NCBI GenBank assembly: GCA_017387565.1
Contig: JAFOEY010000025.1
Location: 1 to 64,000 of the forward strand
Length of the DNA stretch: 64,000 nucleotides
Reading direction: 5' to 3'
From: Lachnospiraceae bacterium
GTDB taxonomy: Bacteria > Bacillota > Clostridia > Lachnospirales > Lachnospiraceae
Part shown: positions 1 through 7,909 of the stretch, one piece after another
Position numbering within the stretch: position 1 is the stretch's first letter
How the letters are laid out: the number at the start of each line of letters is the position of its first letter
Notes under the pieces: model-generated
The model's database searches: none
Told to the model about the DNA's origin: nothing
The model's input: the letters and a program-made list of their open reading frames with translations, nothing else
Made by a program: the position numbers and the translations under genes

Positions 1-104
1 ATGCAATGCACCTCTTAGAGACCAATTCCTACAAACAGGTCTCCACCATGACTGGAATTTCGGTCAGCACCCTATACCGCACTAAGCTGCGGAAAGAGGT
101 GTAA
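1..104 (+). CDS. Recombinase family protein, C-terminal fragment (gene enters from the left edge)
   Basis: An open frame enters at base 3 and ends at the TAA at 102-104. The 33 residues read have the look of the helix-turn-helix tail of a serine recombinase/resolvase: an A-M-x-L-L start, a tyrosine-lysine pair, then T-G-I-S-V-S-T-L-Y-R, the usual recognition helix, and a basic end. Such C-terminal domains hold the resolvase on its DNA site. The catalytic part lies outside the window. Its position beside a scarred, guaA-linked island fits a mobile element. A transposase-associated HTH is the main alternative. Confidence 0.5.
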   Translation, partial: AMHLLETNSYKQVSTMTGISVSTLYRTKLRKEV

Positions 105-160
105 AAAAGAACTTACACACTTTACTTGACAAACCCTGATTATCCAAAAACTTAGGGAGC

Positions 161-1438
161 TTATTTGGCATCGGCATCATCCCCCTTTACATCACCTTTA
201 ATACTAAGCAAAGAGTTAATCAATTCCGGATCAGGTAAAGCACCAAGTGCACCTTTCCTATATTTTTCCATAACATCCGTCGTATCTCTCACTCCCTGCT
301 GTGCAGTAAAATCAGCAAGAGAATATACATATACACCTTCTTCATCCTTGTGAACAAACCAAATCTGCTCCTTGCGGAACATCCTCTTGCAATCCATAAG
401 ATTTATATCGTGAACTGTAAATATCATCTGCGCACTTGTATTGAGTTCATTATTAAACATCGCAACAATTGCCCTGGTAAGCTTAAAATGAATACTGCTA
501 TCCAACTCATCTACAACTAGAATTCTGCCCTGTTCAATTGCTTCAATAACATAGCTGGCAATAGCCGCAATCTTCTTTGTTCCTGTGGAATCAAATATCA
601 TGCTTGGTACATGAACGCCTTTATATGTGGAAACCAGTCTAATTTGATCCATAATATTTTCTGGAATATCAAGTACCTTCTCGTCTGGCTTTTCGTCACC
701 TTCACCAGTTTTCAGTTGTATCTTATCCATATCCACATATTCAAAGTTATCCATATACAAGTCTGCATTTTTTATAAACTCTACAACCTTTTTCTGCAAC
801 TGATTCTTATTTTTCATAAGTTCAATCGTATGCTGCATAGGTATGTTATTCATATTGATGATATCAATTTTCTCAGCAAATCCAACAAGAATCTGCTTCA
901 TCTCGTTGATATGTTCAAATTTACTTGTATCTATTACATAACATAGCAAATTATTTTTCGATACAACTGGAATCATAGTCTGCACAGCTTCATCAATACA
1001 ATCATATATTTCACTAATGGTATCCTTTTTCAACCAGCAAACTTCTTTTTCATTGTTATACTGATCTTTGAATATCTCAGAAAATGATTCATATATATAT
1101 TCTTCTTTTTCTACGTCATACTTAAAGTCATAAGAGAACTTTCTTCCTGATGACATAAATGTTACGCCTAACTCACAAACATCACTCTCCGTAAATATAT
1201 TAGGCATTAAACCATTTTTCTTATTTAAAAGCACATTTCTTATCGCCCTAATACACTTAATCAAACAAGTTTTTCCTGCATTGTTTGGGCCATATATTCC
1301 TACCGTTTTAAGCACATTAAAACTGTTCTCTTTATGAACATTGGCTCCAAATTTCTTATTTCGCATATCTGCTTTCATTGAAAATGTAATATTATCCTCA
1401 AATGCATAACAGTTTTTTGCTCTTACCTCTATAATCAT
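161..1438 (-). CDS. AAA15-family ATPase (COG1106, RloA-like), without visible partner
   Basis: The protein has 425 residues. The Walker A motif G-P-N-N-A-G-K-T is at about residues 50-57. A Walker B motif ending V-V-D-E-L-D lies near residue 310, followed by the S-S-I-H D-loop region and a T-V-H-D switch histidine. This is the SMC/ABC-like ATPase layout of COG1106, whose members include RloA, often found in defence islands with RloB. No RloB-type or TOPRIM partner is encoded nearby: a recombinase tail lies downstream and a broken XRE gene upstream. The start is supported by GGAGG eight bases before the ATG, and a TTGCAT-16-TATAAT promoter lies at 1480-1507. A defence or regulatory role is inferred from family and setting only. 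Confidence 0.75.
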   Translation of the reverse strand: MIIEVRAKNCYAFEDNITFSMKADMRNKKFGANVHKENSFNVLKTVGIYGPNNAGKTCLIKCIRAIRNVLLNKKNGLMPNIFTESDVCELGVTFMSSGRKFSYDFKYDVEKEEYIYESFSEIFKDQYNNEKEVCWLKKDTISEIYDCIDEAVQTMIPVVSKNNLLCYVIDTSKFEHINEMKQILVGFAEKIDIINMNNIPMQHTIELMKNKNQLQKKVVEFIKNADLYMDNFEYVDMDKIQLKTGEGDEKPDEKVLDIPENIMDQIRLVSTYKGVHVPSMIFDSTGTKKIAAIASYVIEAIEQGRILVVDELDSSIHFKLTRAIVAMFNNELNTSAQMIFTVHDINLMDCKRMFRKEQIWFVHKDEEGVYVYSLADFTAQQGVRDTTDVMEKYRKGALGALPDPELINSLLSIKGDVKGDDADAK

Positions 1439-1479
1439 GGCTCATTCCTCCAAGTCACTTTTCTTCTTTCCTTATCATT

Positions 1480-1507
1480 ATTATATCATCAAATATTTTT
1501 TATGCAA
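1480..1507 (-). promoter_or_regulatory. Predicted sigma-A promoter of the AAA15 ATPase
   Basis: On the minus strand TTGCAT is followed after 16 bases by TATAAT, 42 bases upstream of the ATPase start codon. Confidence 0.55.
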
Positions 1508-1557
1508 CTTTTTTTCATAAAAAATATCTTTTTTTAGATTTAACGATATTTCACATA

Positions 1558-1583
1558 TCAAAAAGGCAGCCTCCCGGCTGCCC
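1558..1583 (-). terminator. Minus-strand terminator with no gene left to terminate
   Basis: On the minus strand GGCAGCC, the loop GGGA, then GGCTGCC is followed by TTTTT. No intact minus-strand gene lies just upstream of it. The broken XRE frame begins within ten bases on its other side, so this is probably a leftover from a lost gene at a recombination junction. Confidence 0.6.
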
Positions 1584-1589
1584 TCTCCA

Positions 1590-2099
1590 TCACACAAAGG
1601 ATTAAAGCAAAAAGAACTCGGTGAAATGGTAGGATTCATGGGTAAAACTTCAGATGTTCGTATCGCACAATACGAAATCGAAGCCCGTACTCCAAAAGAT
1701 GACCTGATTAAACAATTAGCTGATATCTTTGGTGTTACAACCAGAGCGATCACAGTACCTAATATTGATTCCTATCTTGGATTGATGCATACCTTCTTCG
1801 CCCTTGAGGACGAGTATGGATTCCAAATTAGTACTGATAAGGATGGACGTCTATGTATAACTCCTGACGAAGAGCATCAGGCTTACGACCAGATAGCACC
1901 TATGCTTTTTGCTTGGCTTAGTCAATATTCCAAGCTTAAACAGGGAGAGATCTCCAAAGATAAATACGACAATTGGAGATATAACTTCCCAAACATTGAA
2001 CCAACCACCGGCTATGTAAAGAATGCCATCTCTGACAAACTGGATGCCGAACTCCAGGATGCATTATCAGAAGAAATGAAGAAGCGAGGTCTGCTTTAA
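1590..2099 (+). pseudogene. XRE-family regulator lacking its N-terminus
   Basis: Recognisable XRE homology begins in frame at about 1596 with G-L-K-Q-K-E-L-G-E-M-V-G-F and continues through V-R-I-A-Q-Y-E, the core of an HTH_3 domain. The first helix that normally precedes it is missing, and the frame upstream instead runs into the opposite-strand terminator. The C-terminal part (about 130 residues, with D-S-Y-L-G-L-M-H-T) looks complete and ends at a normal TAA. An ATG at 1626 could start a 157-residue product, but it would lack the front of the HTH and has no convincing ribosome site. Read as a truncated gene on the scarred island; a recruited shorter product cannot be excluded. Confidence 0.65.
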
Positions 2100-2148
2100 T
2101 TCCATTTTCCAGTGGCAACAGACCATACAAGAAAAAATCAGATAAATA

Positions 2149-2205
2149 GAAAAAGACCTTACCGAAATTCCTTTCCAGTTTGGAAAAGAACTTCAGTAAG
2201 GTCTT
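2149..2205 (-). terminator. Long hairpin, best as minus-strand terminator
   Basis: Arms AAGACCTTAC (2153-2162) and GTAAGGTCTT (2196-2205) enclose a second short stem built on TTTCC/GGAAA. On the minus strand the hairpin is followed by TTTTTC, so it could end guaA or island transcription. On the plus strand it follows the XRE remnant but lacks a T-run. Confidence 0.55.
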
Positions 2206-2257
2206 ATTAAAATGCAATTAATATAATATTTCACTTAACACATTTGCGTTAGATTAT

Positions 2258-2279
2258 GTTGCCAAATCGTTGCCAAAAC
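2258..2279. repeat. Tandem 11-bp repeat, possible integrase arm sites
   Basis: GTTGCCAAATC is directly followed by GTTGCCAAAAC. Short direct repeats between an island and its chromosomal target are typical of tyrosine-recombinase arm-binding sites. No integrase gene is in the window, so the role is inferred. Confidence 0.35.
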
Positions 2280-2329
2280 TTAACGCTTTTTGTTTGGAAT
2301 ACGTGTAAATAAAGGCTCAATTTTTACAA

Positions 2330-2346
2330 ATGGTTATTCCAACTCA
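2330..2346 (-). other. Possible attachment site at the 3' end of guaA
   Basis: The last codons of guaA and its stop read GAGTTGGAATAACC on the minus strand. The 3' end of guaA is an established integration target, with reported cores resembling GAGTGGGAATA. The adjoining 2.2 kb carries recombinase and broken accessory genes. The matching copy would lie left of the window. Confidence 0.4.
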
Positions 2347-3908
2347 ATCGTCCCCGGCGGCTTCGACGTAATATCAACCAGTACTCTATTTACTCCCCTA
2401 ACTTCATTAATAATTCTGCTCATAACCGTCTGCAACACATCAAACGGGATATCCGCAGCCTCAGCTGTCATAAAGTCAATCGTCTTAACTGCGCGAACGG
2501 CAACAGCATAATCATAGGTACGCTCATCACCCATAACACCAACCGATCTCATGTTGGTAAGTGCTGCAAAATACTGGTTCGGTGTCCAGGAAGGCTCAAC
2601 CCCATGTTCCTTTTTATATGCCGCGATGGCACCGTCAACTTCTTCACGGTAGATGTGATCAGCATCCTGCACAATACGTACTTTTTCTGCCGTCACTTCA
2701 CCGACAATGCGGACGCCAAGTCCGGGACCGGGGAAAGGCTGGCGGAAAACCAGTTTTTCCGGAATGCCAAGTTCGAGACCCGCTTTACGCACTTCATCCT
2801 TAAATAATAGTCTTAAAGGCTCAATAATTTCTTTAAAATCAACGTAATCAGGAAGTCCGCCAACATTGTGATGGGATTTAATGACAGCGGATTCGCCACC
2901 AAGACCGGATTCTACAACGTCTGGGTAAATGGTTCCCTGTGCAAGAAAATCGACCGTACCGATTTTTTTTGCTTCTTCTTCAAATACACGGATAAATTCT
3001 TCACCGATAATCTTACGCTTTTTCTCCGGTTCTTCCACACCGGCAAGCTTATCGTAATATCTCTGCTGCGCATTGACACGGATAAAGTTTAAGTCGAACT
3101 GTCCGCCTTCACCGAAAATCTGTTCCACTTCATCGCCTTCATTTTTACGTAAAAGACCATGATCCACAAATACACAGGTGAGCTGTTTACCGATGGCTTT
3201 TGCCAAAAGTCCTGCTGCCACAGAAGAGTCTACTCCGCCGGACAATGCCAAAAGGACTTTACCGTCTCCGACTTTTTCACGAATTTCCTGAATGGTATTC
3301 TCCACAAAAGAATCCATTCTCCAATCGCCTGAACAGCCGCAGATATTGCGCACAAAATTATAAAGCATCTTGGTTCCTTCGGGTGTATGAAGTACTTCCG
3401 GATGGAACTGTATACCATAAAGACCTTTTTCTATATTTTCACAGGCAGCTACCGGACAATTATCCGAATGTGCAACGGATTTAAAACCATCTGCCATTTT
3501 TGCAATATAATCAAAATGGCTCATCCAGCAAAGTGTCTTTTGCGGAACATCCGTAAATAATGCTGAATTTGTATCTACTAAAATTTCTGTCTTTCCGTAC
3601 TCTCGGTTATCGGCTCTTTTTACCTCGCCGCCTAAAACCTGCTGCATGAGCTGAGCTCCGTAACAAAGTCCTAAAACCGGAATTCCCAATTCAAACAATT
3701 CTTTTGTATATGTCGGTGCACCTTCCTCATAACAACTGTTCGGTCCACCGGTTAAGATGATTCCTTTTGGATTCATCTCTTTAATCTTTTCAAGTTTTGT
3801 TTTGTAAGAATAAATCTCACAGTAAACATTACATTCACGTACCCTTCTGGCTACGAGCTGGTTGTACTGTCCGCCAAAGTCTAATACAATGACCATTTCC
3901 TGACTCAT
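2334..3908 (-). CDS. guaA: GMP synthase (glutamine-hydrolysing)
   Basis: Converts XMP, glutamine and ATP to GMP in purine synthesis. The 524 residues comprise an N-terminal class I glutamine amidotransferase and a C-terminal ATP pyrophosphatase plus dimerisation domain. The nucleophile Cys82 sits in G-L-C-Y-G-A-Q, with His169 and Glu171 in F-H-P-E-V. The PP-loop S-G-G-V-D-S-S is at about 223-229. The C-terminus is P-P-G-T-I-E-L-E where most members have I-E-W-E, a change in the last residues next to the island junction. The start has AAGGAGG upstream. A sigma-A promoter lies 48 bases before the start. No purine riboswitch was recognised in the leader. Confidence 0.97.
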   Translation of the reverse strand: MSQEMVIVLDFGGQYNQLVARRVRECNVYCEIYSYKTKLEKIKEMNPKGIILTGGPNSCYEEGAPTYTKELFELGIPVLGLCYGAQLMQQVLGGEVKRADNREYGKTEILVDTNSALFTDVPQKTLCWMSHFDYIAKMADGFKSVAHSDNCPVAACENIEKGLYGIQFHPEVLHTPEGTKMLYNFVRNICGCSGDWRMDSFVENTIQEIREKVGDGKVLLALSGGVDSSVAAGLLAKAIGKQLTCVFVDHGLLRKNEGDEVEQIFGEGGQFDLNFIRVNAQQRYYDKLAGVEEPEKKRKIIGEEFIRVFEEEAKKIGTVDFLAQGTIYPDVVESGLGGESAVIKSHHNVGGLPDYVDFKEIIEPLRLLFKDEVRKAGLELGIPEKLVFRQPFPGPGLGVRIVGEVTAEKVRIVQDADHIYREEVDGAIAAYKKEHGVEPSWTPNQYFAALTNMRSVGVMGDERTYDYAVAVRAVKTIDFMTAEAADIPFDVLQTVMSRIINEVRGVNRVLVDITSKPPGTIELE

Positions 3909-3955
3909 GCCGCTCCTCCTTTAGATGATTTTTGCACAACGTTTCTGCGTACTCT

Positions 3956-3984
3956 ATTATAAATTCATGCGCATACTAAGTCAA
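3956..3984 (-). promoter_or_regulatory. Predicted sigma-A promoter of guaA
   Basis: Minus strand TTGACT, a 17-base spacer, then TATAAT: near-consensus spacing and sequence. Confidence 0.75.
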
Positions 3985-4005
3985 AACAAATTTCCTAATA
4001 TTAAT

Positions 4006-4190
4006 GATACCAGGGTCAAAAGGTCATACTTTTCATGCTCGCATGAAAAAGTATGACCTTTTGACCCGCAAAACATGAGAAAGTAGCCCGATTAGGGCGG
4101 ATTTCGATTGTTTACGGATTGCGAGAGCACAAAGTGCGTAGCAATCCGTTGGTAGCATGGGGGCAAAATACCTTTTGACCCCAACATCAT
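4006..4190. repeat. Dispersed palindromic repeat, family A, fullest copy
   Basis: The intergenic stretch 3985-4485 begins with this element. It holds three hairpins. The first is a long one at 4013-4067 whose arms read GGGTCAAAAGGTCATAC and GTATGACCTTTTGACCC. The second pairs ACGGATTGC with GCAATCCGT around GCAC/GTGC (about 4115-4150). The third pairs GGGG-CAAAA with TTTTG-CCCC (4159-4182). Between the first two lies CCCGATTAGGGCGG. Related pieces occur at 13583-13648, 19354-19500, 21846-21910 and, for the third hairpin, 50511-50532. It has no coding content. Confidence 0.65.
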
Positions 4191-4199
4191 ATTAATATA

Positions 4200-4480
4200 A
4201 CGAAGCAATTCAAAATAATACAACAAGTAAAATCAATAAATAAAACTATGAACAAACACTATTAATAAAAAATATTCATTAAAACAATTTGCAAATAAAC
4301 CCGAATAATAGTAAACAATCATTTCAAAATAAAATAAAAAAAACAAACCAATACAATAGTCAATATAGCAGACCAAAACCGAGCGATGAAATACAAACGC
4401 TGAAATACAAGCTAAAATCAAACGATGAAATAAAGATGACTTTTCTTTCAAGAAATGATATAGTCATTTTATATGGAGGT
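4200..4480 (+). other. A-rich, G-depleted leader upstream of trkA
   Basis: Bases 4201-4380 contain only about ten G on the plus strand and are dominated by A. The segment CGATGAAATA or a close variant recurs three times between 4384 and 4433. No clear gene, promoter or known riboswitch was recognised. It may be an unstructured 5' leader of trkA. Confidence 0.4.
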
Positions 4481-4485
4481 TTAAT

Positions 4486-5874
4486 ATGTTCCAATCAAAA
4501 AATTCGACTCATAAAGGCTTAAATATCATTATTGTCGGCTACGGAAAAGTTGGTTCTGCTCTTATTGAGCAATTGACACAAGAAGGGCATGATATCACAC
4601 TCATTGATACCAATTCAGAAAAAATCCAGGCTGCAACAAATCTTTATGATATCATGGGTATTACCGGAAACGGTGCCAGCTACAGCGTTCAGATGGAGGC
4701 CGGCGTAGAAGGGGCTGACTTGTTAATAGCGGTTACCGCATCCGATGAATTAAATCTTTTGTGCTGTACTATTGCAAGGCGTGTTGCCGATTGCGCTGCC
4801 ATCGCCAGGGTAAGGACCCCCGATTACAGTAATGAAGTCGGCTACTTAAGAGACAAGCTCGGGCTTGCCATGATTATCAATCCGGAGTTAGAGGCTGCTA
4901 AGGAAGCATCCCGTATTCTGGCCATGCCGACAGCCCTAGAGGTCAATCCGTTTGCACATGGTCAGGCAGAAATGATCAACTATAAAGTGCCCGAAGGAAG
5001 TATTTTAGATGGACTTGCAATCATGGATCTAAGCCGTCGTGTCAAATGTAACATTTTGATTTGTGCAGTCGAAAGAGATAAAGAGGTGCACATCCCCTCC
5101 GGTACGTTTACCATACAGGCCGGTGATGTTATTTCTTTTGTTGCCTCACGGAAAACGGCACGCAAGTTTATGCAGGAAATCGGTGTGAACACCCATAAAG
5201 TCAAGGATACTTTAATTATCGGCGGTGGAAAAGCTTCCTATTATCTTGCCAACCAACTTCTACTGATGGGCGTTAATGTAAAAATTATCGAAATAAATCG
5301 TAAGCGTTGTGAAGAATTGAGTATTTTACTGCCCAAGGCCATCATCATTAACGGCGACGGAACCGATGAAGAATTACTGAGTGAAGAAGGCATTGAAAAT
5401 GTCGAATCGTTTGTTCCTTTAACCGGAATCGATGAAGAAAATATTATGCTTACCCTGCATGCTAAACAGGTTTCCAAAGCAAAGATTATTACCAAAATCA
5501 ATCGTATAAACTTTAAAAATGTCATTGATCAGCTGGATCTTGGCAGTCTGATTTATCCAAGATATATTACTTCCGAAGCAATCATTGCTTATGTACGTGC
5601 CAAAAAGGATTCCATGGACAGCAACATTGAAACACTGTATCACTTATTCGATCATCGTGCCGAAGCAATCGAATTCCGTGTGGATGAAAAATCTGACGTT
5701 ACCAACATCTCATTGGCAGAGCTTCCTCTCAAAAAGAATCTGCTGATAGCATTCATCAATCGTAACGGAACGATTATTATCCCCAGTGGTAACGATTGTA
5801 TCAAAGTCGGCGACACGGTTATGGTTGTTACCACCCATACCGGTTTTCATGATATTCGAGATATTTTGCGTTAG
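4486..5874 (+). CDS. trkA: Trk potassium uptake system, NAD-binding regulatory subunit
   Basis: Cytoplasmic gating subunit of the Trk/Ktr K+ channel. The 462 residues are two tandem RCK units, each a Rossmann (TrkA_N) plus TrkA_C part. The first nucleotide motif is V-G-Y-G-K-V-G at about 17-23. The second half begins near residue 240 with I-I-G-G-G-K-A. Doubled RCK is the TrkA layout, as opposed to the single-unit KtrA. GGAGG lies six bases before the ATG. trkH follows after 16 bases with its own GGAGG, so the two form an operon. Confidence 0.95.
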   Translation: MFQSKNSTHKGLNIIIVGYGKVGSALIEQLTQEGHDITLIDTNSEKIQAATNLYDIMGITGNGASYSVQMEAGVEGADLLIAVTASDELNLLCCTIARRVADCAAIARVRTPDYSNEVGYLRDKLGLAMIINPELEAAKEASRILAMPTALEVNPFAHGQAEMINYKVPEGSILDGLAIMDLSRRVKCNILICAVERDKEVHIPSGTFTIQAGDVISFVASRKTARKFMQEIGVNTHKVKDTLIIGGGKASYYLANQLLLMGVNVKIIEINRKRCEELSILLPKAIIINGDGTDEELLSEEGIENVESFVPLTGIDEENIMLTLHAKQVSKAKIITKINRINFKNVIDQLDLGSLIYPRYITSEAIIAYVRAKKDSMDSNIETLYHLFDHRAEAIEFRVDEKSDVTNISLAELPLKKNLLIAFINRNGTIIIPSGNDCIKVGDTVMVVTTHTGFHDIRDILR

Positions 5875-5890
5875 CGGAGGCTAATTTAAA

Positions 5891-7363
5891 ATGAACAGAC
5901 CTATTATTCGATATATTTTGGGACAAGTTTTAAAAATAGAAGGCGTCCTGATGTTGCTACCTTGTCTGGTTGCATTGATCTATCGGGAAAAAAACGGTTA
6001 CTATTTCTTAATGACCGCTTTTTTATGCATGGCACTCGGCTTTTTTATGACCATTAGAAAGCCCAAAAACAATGTGTTTTATCTGAAAGAAGGATGTGTC
6101 ACAACCACATTAAGCTGGGCGTTTTTATCTTTCTTTGGCGCAATTCCCTTTTGGGCATGCGGTGAAATTCCTTCTTTAACCGATGCTTTATTTGAGACCG
6201 TATCCGGATTTACTACCACAGGTGCCAGTATCTTAAATGATGTCGAAGCACTCAGTCATTGTTCTCTGTTTTGGCGAAGTTTTACCCACTGGATTGGCGG
6301 TATGGGCGTTTTGGTATTTCTCCTTGCAGTTATCCCCATGACGGGTGGCTCCCATATGAATCTCATGAGAGCAGAAAGCCCCGGTCCTTCTGTTGGCAAA
6401 CTGGTTCCGAAAATCAAATCCACGGCCCGGATCTTATATTTGATTTACTTCGGTCTGACTGTAATTGAATGTATTTTACTGTTGTTTGGCGGCATGCCAC
6501 TCTTTGATTCCCTGACGACCTCATTCGGAACTGCCGGAACCGGTGGATTTGGTATAAAAAATAGCAGTATCGGCGGCTACTCCCCATATATTCAATGGGT
6601 TGTCACGATTTTTATGATTTTATTCGGCGTCAACTTTAATGCCTACTATCTGATTTTATTCCGTCAGTTTAAAAAGGCAATTTGTATGGAAGAAGTCCGC
6701 TATTATCTTTTGGTTATTCTTACAACCATCATTATCGTCTGTATCGATATCCGCAATTGCTATGACAGCATGGCAGAAGTCATCAGACATGCTGCTTTCC
6801 AGGTTGGTTCCATTATTACCACGACCGGATTTTCAACCACAGACTTTGGCATATGGCCTCAGACCTCCAAAACCATTCTGGTTATGCTTATGTTTATCGG
6901 TGCATGTGCCGGAAGTACGGGCGGCGGAATAAAGGTTTCCCGTTTTGTGGTTTTGTTTAAAACAGTTATGAAGGAATTAGATTCTTACATTCATCCTAAA
7001 AGCATTAAAAAAATTAAGATGGATGGAAAAGCGGTAGAACATGAAGTTGTCCGTTCCATCAATGTTTACTTCATTACTTTTGTTACCGTATTTACGCTTT
7101 CACTCCTAATCATTTCCTTTAACGGACATGATCTGGTCACAAACTTTACCGCAGTTGCTGCAACTATTAACAACATCGGTCCGGGACTTAGCCTGGTGGG
7201 CCCAACAGAAAACTTCCAGTTTTTCAGTGATTTATCGAAATATGTCTTTATCATAGACATGCTTGCCGGCCGATTAGAGCTGTTCCCGCTTCTGATTTTC
7301 TTCCATCCGGCTGTATGGCAGGATTTATTTAAAAATAAATCGGGAAAGAAACATTCATCATAA
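5891..7363 (+). CDS. trkH: Trk potassium uptake system, membrane subunit
   Basis: Channel-forming subunit paired with TrkA. The 490 residues hold about ten hydrophobic segments and four pore-loop repeats with T-T-G-A or T-G-G motifs, for example the S-G-F-T-T-T-G-A-S loop near residue 110 and I-T-T-T-G-F-S-T-T near 310. A glycine-rich A-G-S-T-G-G-G stretch lies near 340. The length is normal for TrkH. It is cotranscribed with trkA and ends ahead of a two-way terminator. Confidence 0.95.
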   Translation: MNRPIIRYILGQVLKIEGVLMLLPCLVALIYREKNGYYFLMTAFLCMALGFFMTIRKPKNNVFYLKEGCVTTTLSWAFLSFFGAIPFWACGEIPSLTDALFETVSGFTTTGASILNDVEALSHCSLFWRSFTHWIGGMGVLVFLLAVIPMTGGSHMNLMRAESPGPSVGKLVPKIKSTARILYLIYFGLTVIECILLLFGGMPLFDSLTTSFGTAGTGGFGIKNSSIGGYSPYIQWVVTIFMILFGVNFNAYYLILFRQFKKAICMEEVRYYLLVILTTIIIVCIDIRNCYDSMAEVIRHAAFQVGSIITTTGFSTTDFGIWPQTSKTILVMLMFIGACAGSTGGGIKVSRFVVLFKTVMKELDSYIHPKSIKKIKMDGKAVEHEVVRSINVYFITFVTVFTLSLLIISFNGHDLVTNFTAVAATINNIGPGLSLVGPTENFQFFSDLSKYVFIIDMLAGRLELFPLLIFFHPAVWQDLFKNKSGKKHSS

Positions 7364-7471
7364 CAATTAGATTATAACGGATGTTTATAGAAATATGAAT
7401 TCGGTCGGCTACAGTTAGCTATCCGGACGGCAATCCGATTATCTATTCAGTCAGCTCATTATAAACACGCA

Positions 7472-7518
7472 AAAAGAGCTTTGCACTACGAAATACTCGT
7501 GAATGCAAAGCTCTTTTT
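7472..7518. terminator. Bidirectional terminator between trkH and spoIIID
   Basis: Arms AAAGAGCTTTGCA and TGCAAAGCTCTTT enclose a loop of about 15 bases. T-runs follow on both strands, fitting the convergent genes on either side. Confidence 0.85.
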
Positions 7519-7784
7519 TATTTGTTTGTAATACGCATCTGAAGTGTATATTTTTCTTTTGTTGCCATTCCGCCGCGAATATGACGTTCTGATTTATTCA
7601 CATCTAGCACTTTTCTCGCATCGCTTGCCAGAGCTGGATTGATATACTCTAATCTCTCCGTGACATCCTTATGTACCGTTGATTTGGAAATTCCAAATGC
7701 CTTTGCAGCCTGCCTGACGGTCGCATTATGTTCGATAATGTAATTTGCGACATTGATGGCTCTTTCTTCAATATATTCTTTCAC
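7518..7784 (-). CDS. spoIIID: Sporulation transcriptional regulator SpoIIID
   Basis: Small DNA-binding protein that modulates the mother-cell sigma-E/sigma-K regulons. It has 88 residues with a central helix-turn-helix (T-V-R-Q-A-A-K-A-F-G-I-S-K-S-T-V-H-K-D) and a basic C-terminal region (S-E-R-H-I-R-G-G), both hallmarks of the family. Translation starts at GTG, supported by GAGGGG seven bases upstream. It stands alone here, whereas in many Firmicutes it lies next to spoIIQ. Confidence 0.95.
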   Translation of the reverse strand: MKEYIEERAINVANYIIEHNATVRQAAKAFGISKSTVHKDVTERLEYINPALASDARKVLDVNKSERHIRGGMATKEKYTLQMRITNK

Positions 7785-7845
7785 ACAACTACCCCTCAGA
7801 AAGCTTTTTTACATTTTATGCAAAAGCCTTCCCGGATAGTCCATG

Positions 7846-7873
7846 AAAAATCCGCAGTCTTCAAAACTGCGGA
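7846..7873 (-). terminator. Terminator after the NlpC/P60 gene
   Basis: On the minus strand TCCGCAGT, a seven-base loop and ACTGCGGA are followed by TTTTT. Confidence 0.8.
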
Positions 7874-7909
7874 TAAAATCATAAATCATTATCTTTTTAA
7901 TCTTTAAAT

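Noticed and set aside
3930-4010. Purine-type riboswitch upstream of guaA
   Set aside because: The leader after the promoter is under 50 bases and lacks the conserved junction and loop sequences.
4233-4451. Possible small minus-strand membrane protein in the trkA leader
   Set aside because: The hydrophobicity reflects AT-rich sequence; no ribosome site, no conserved pattern, and it overlaps the A-rich leader.
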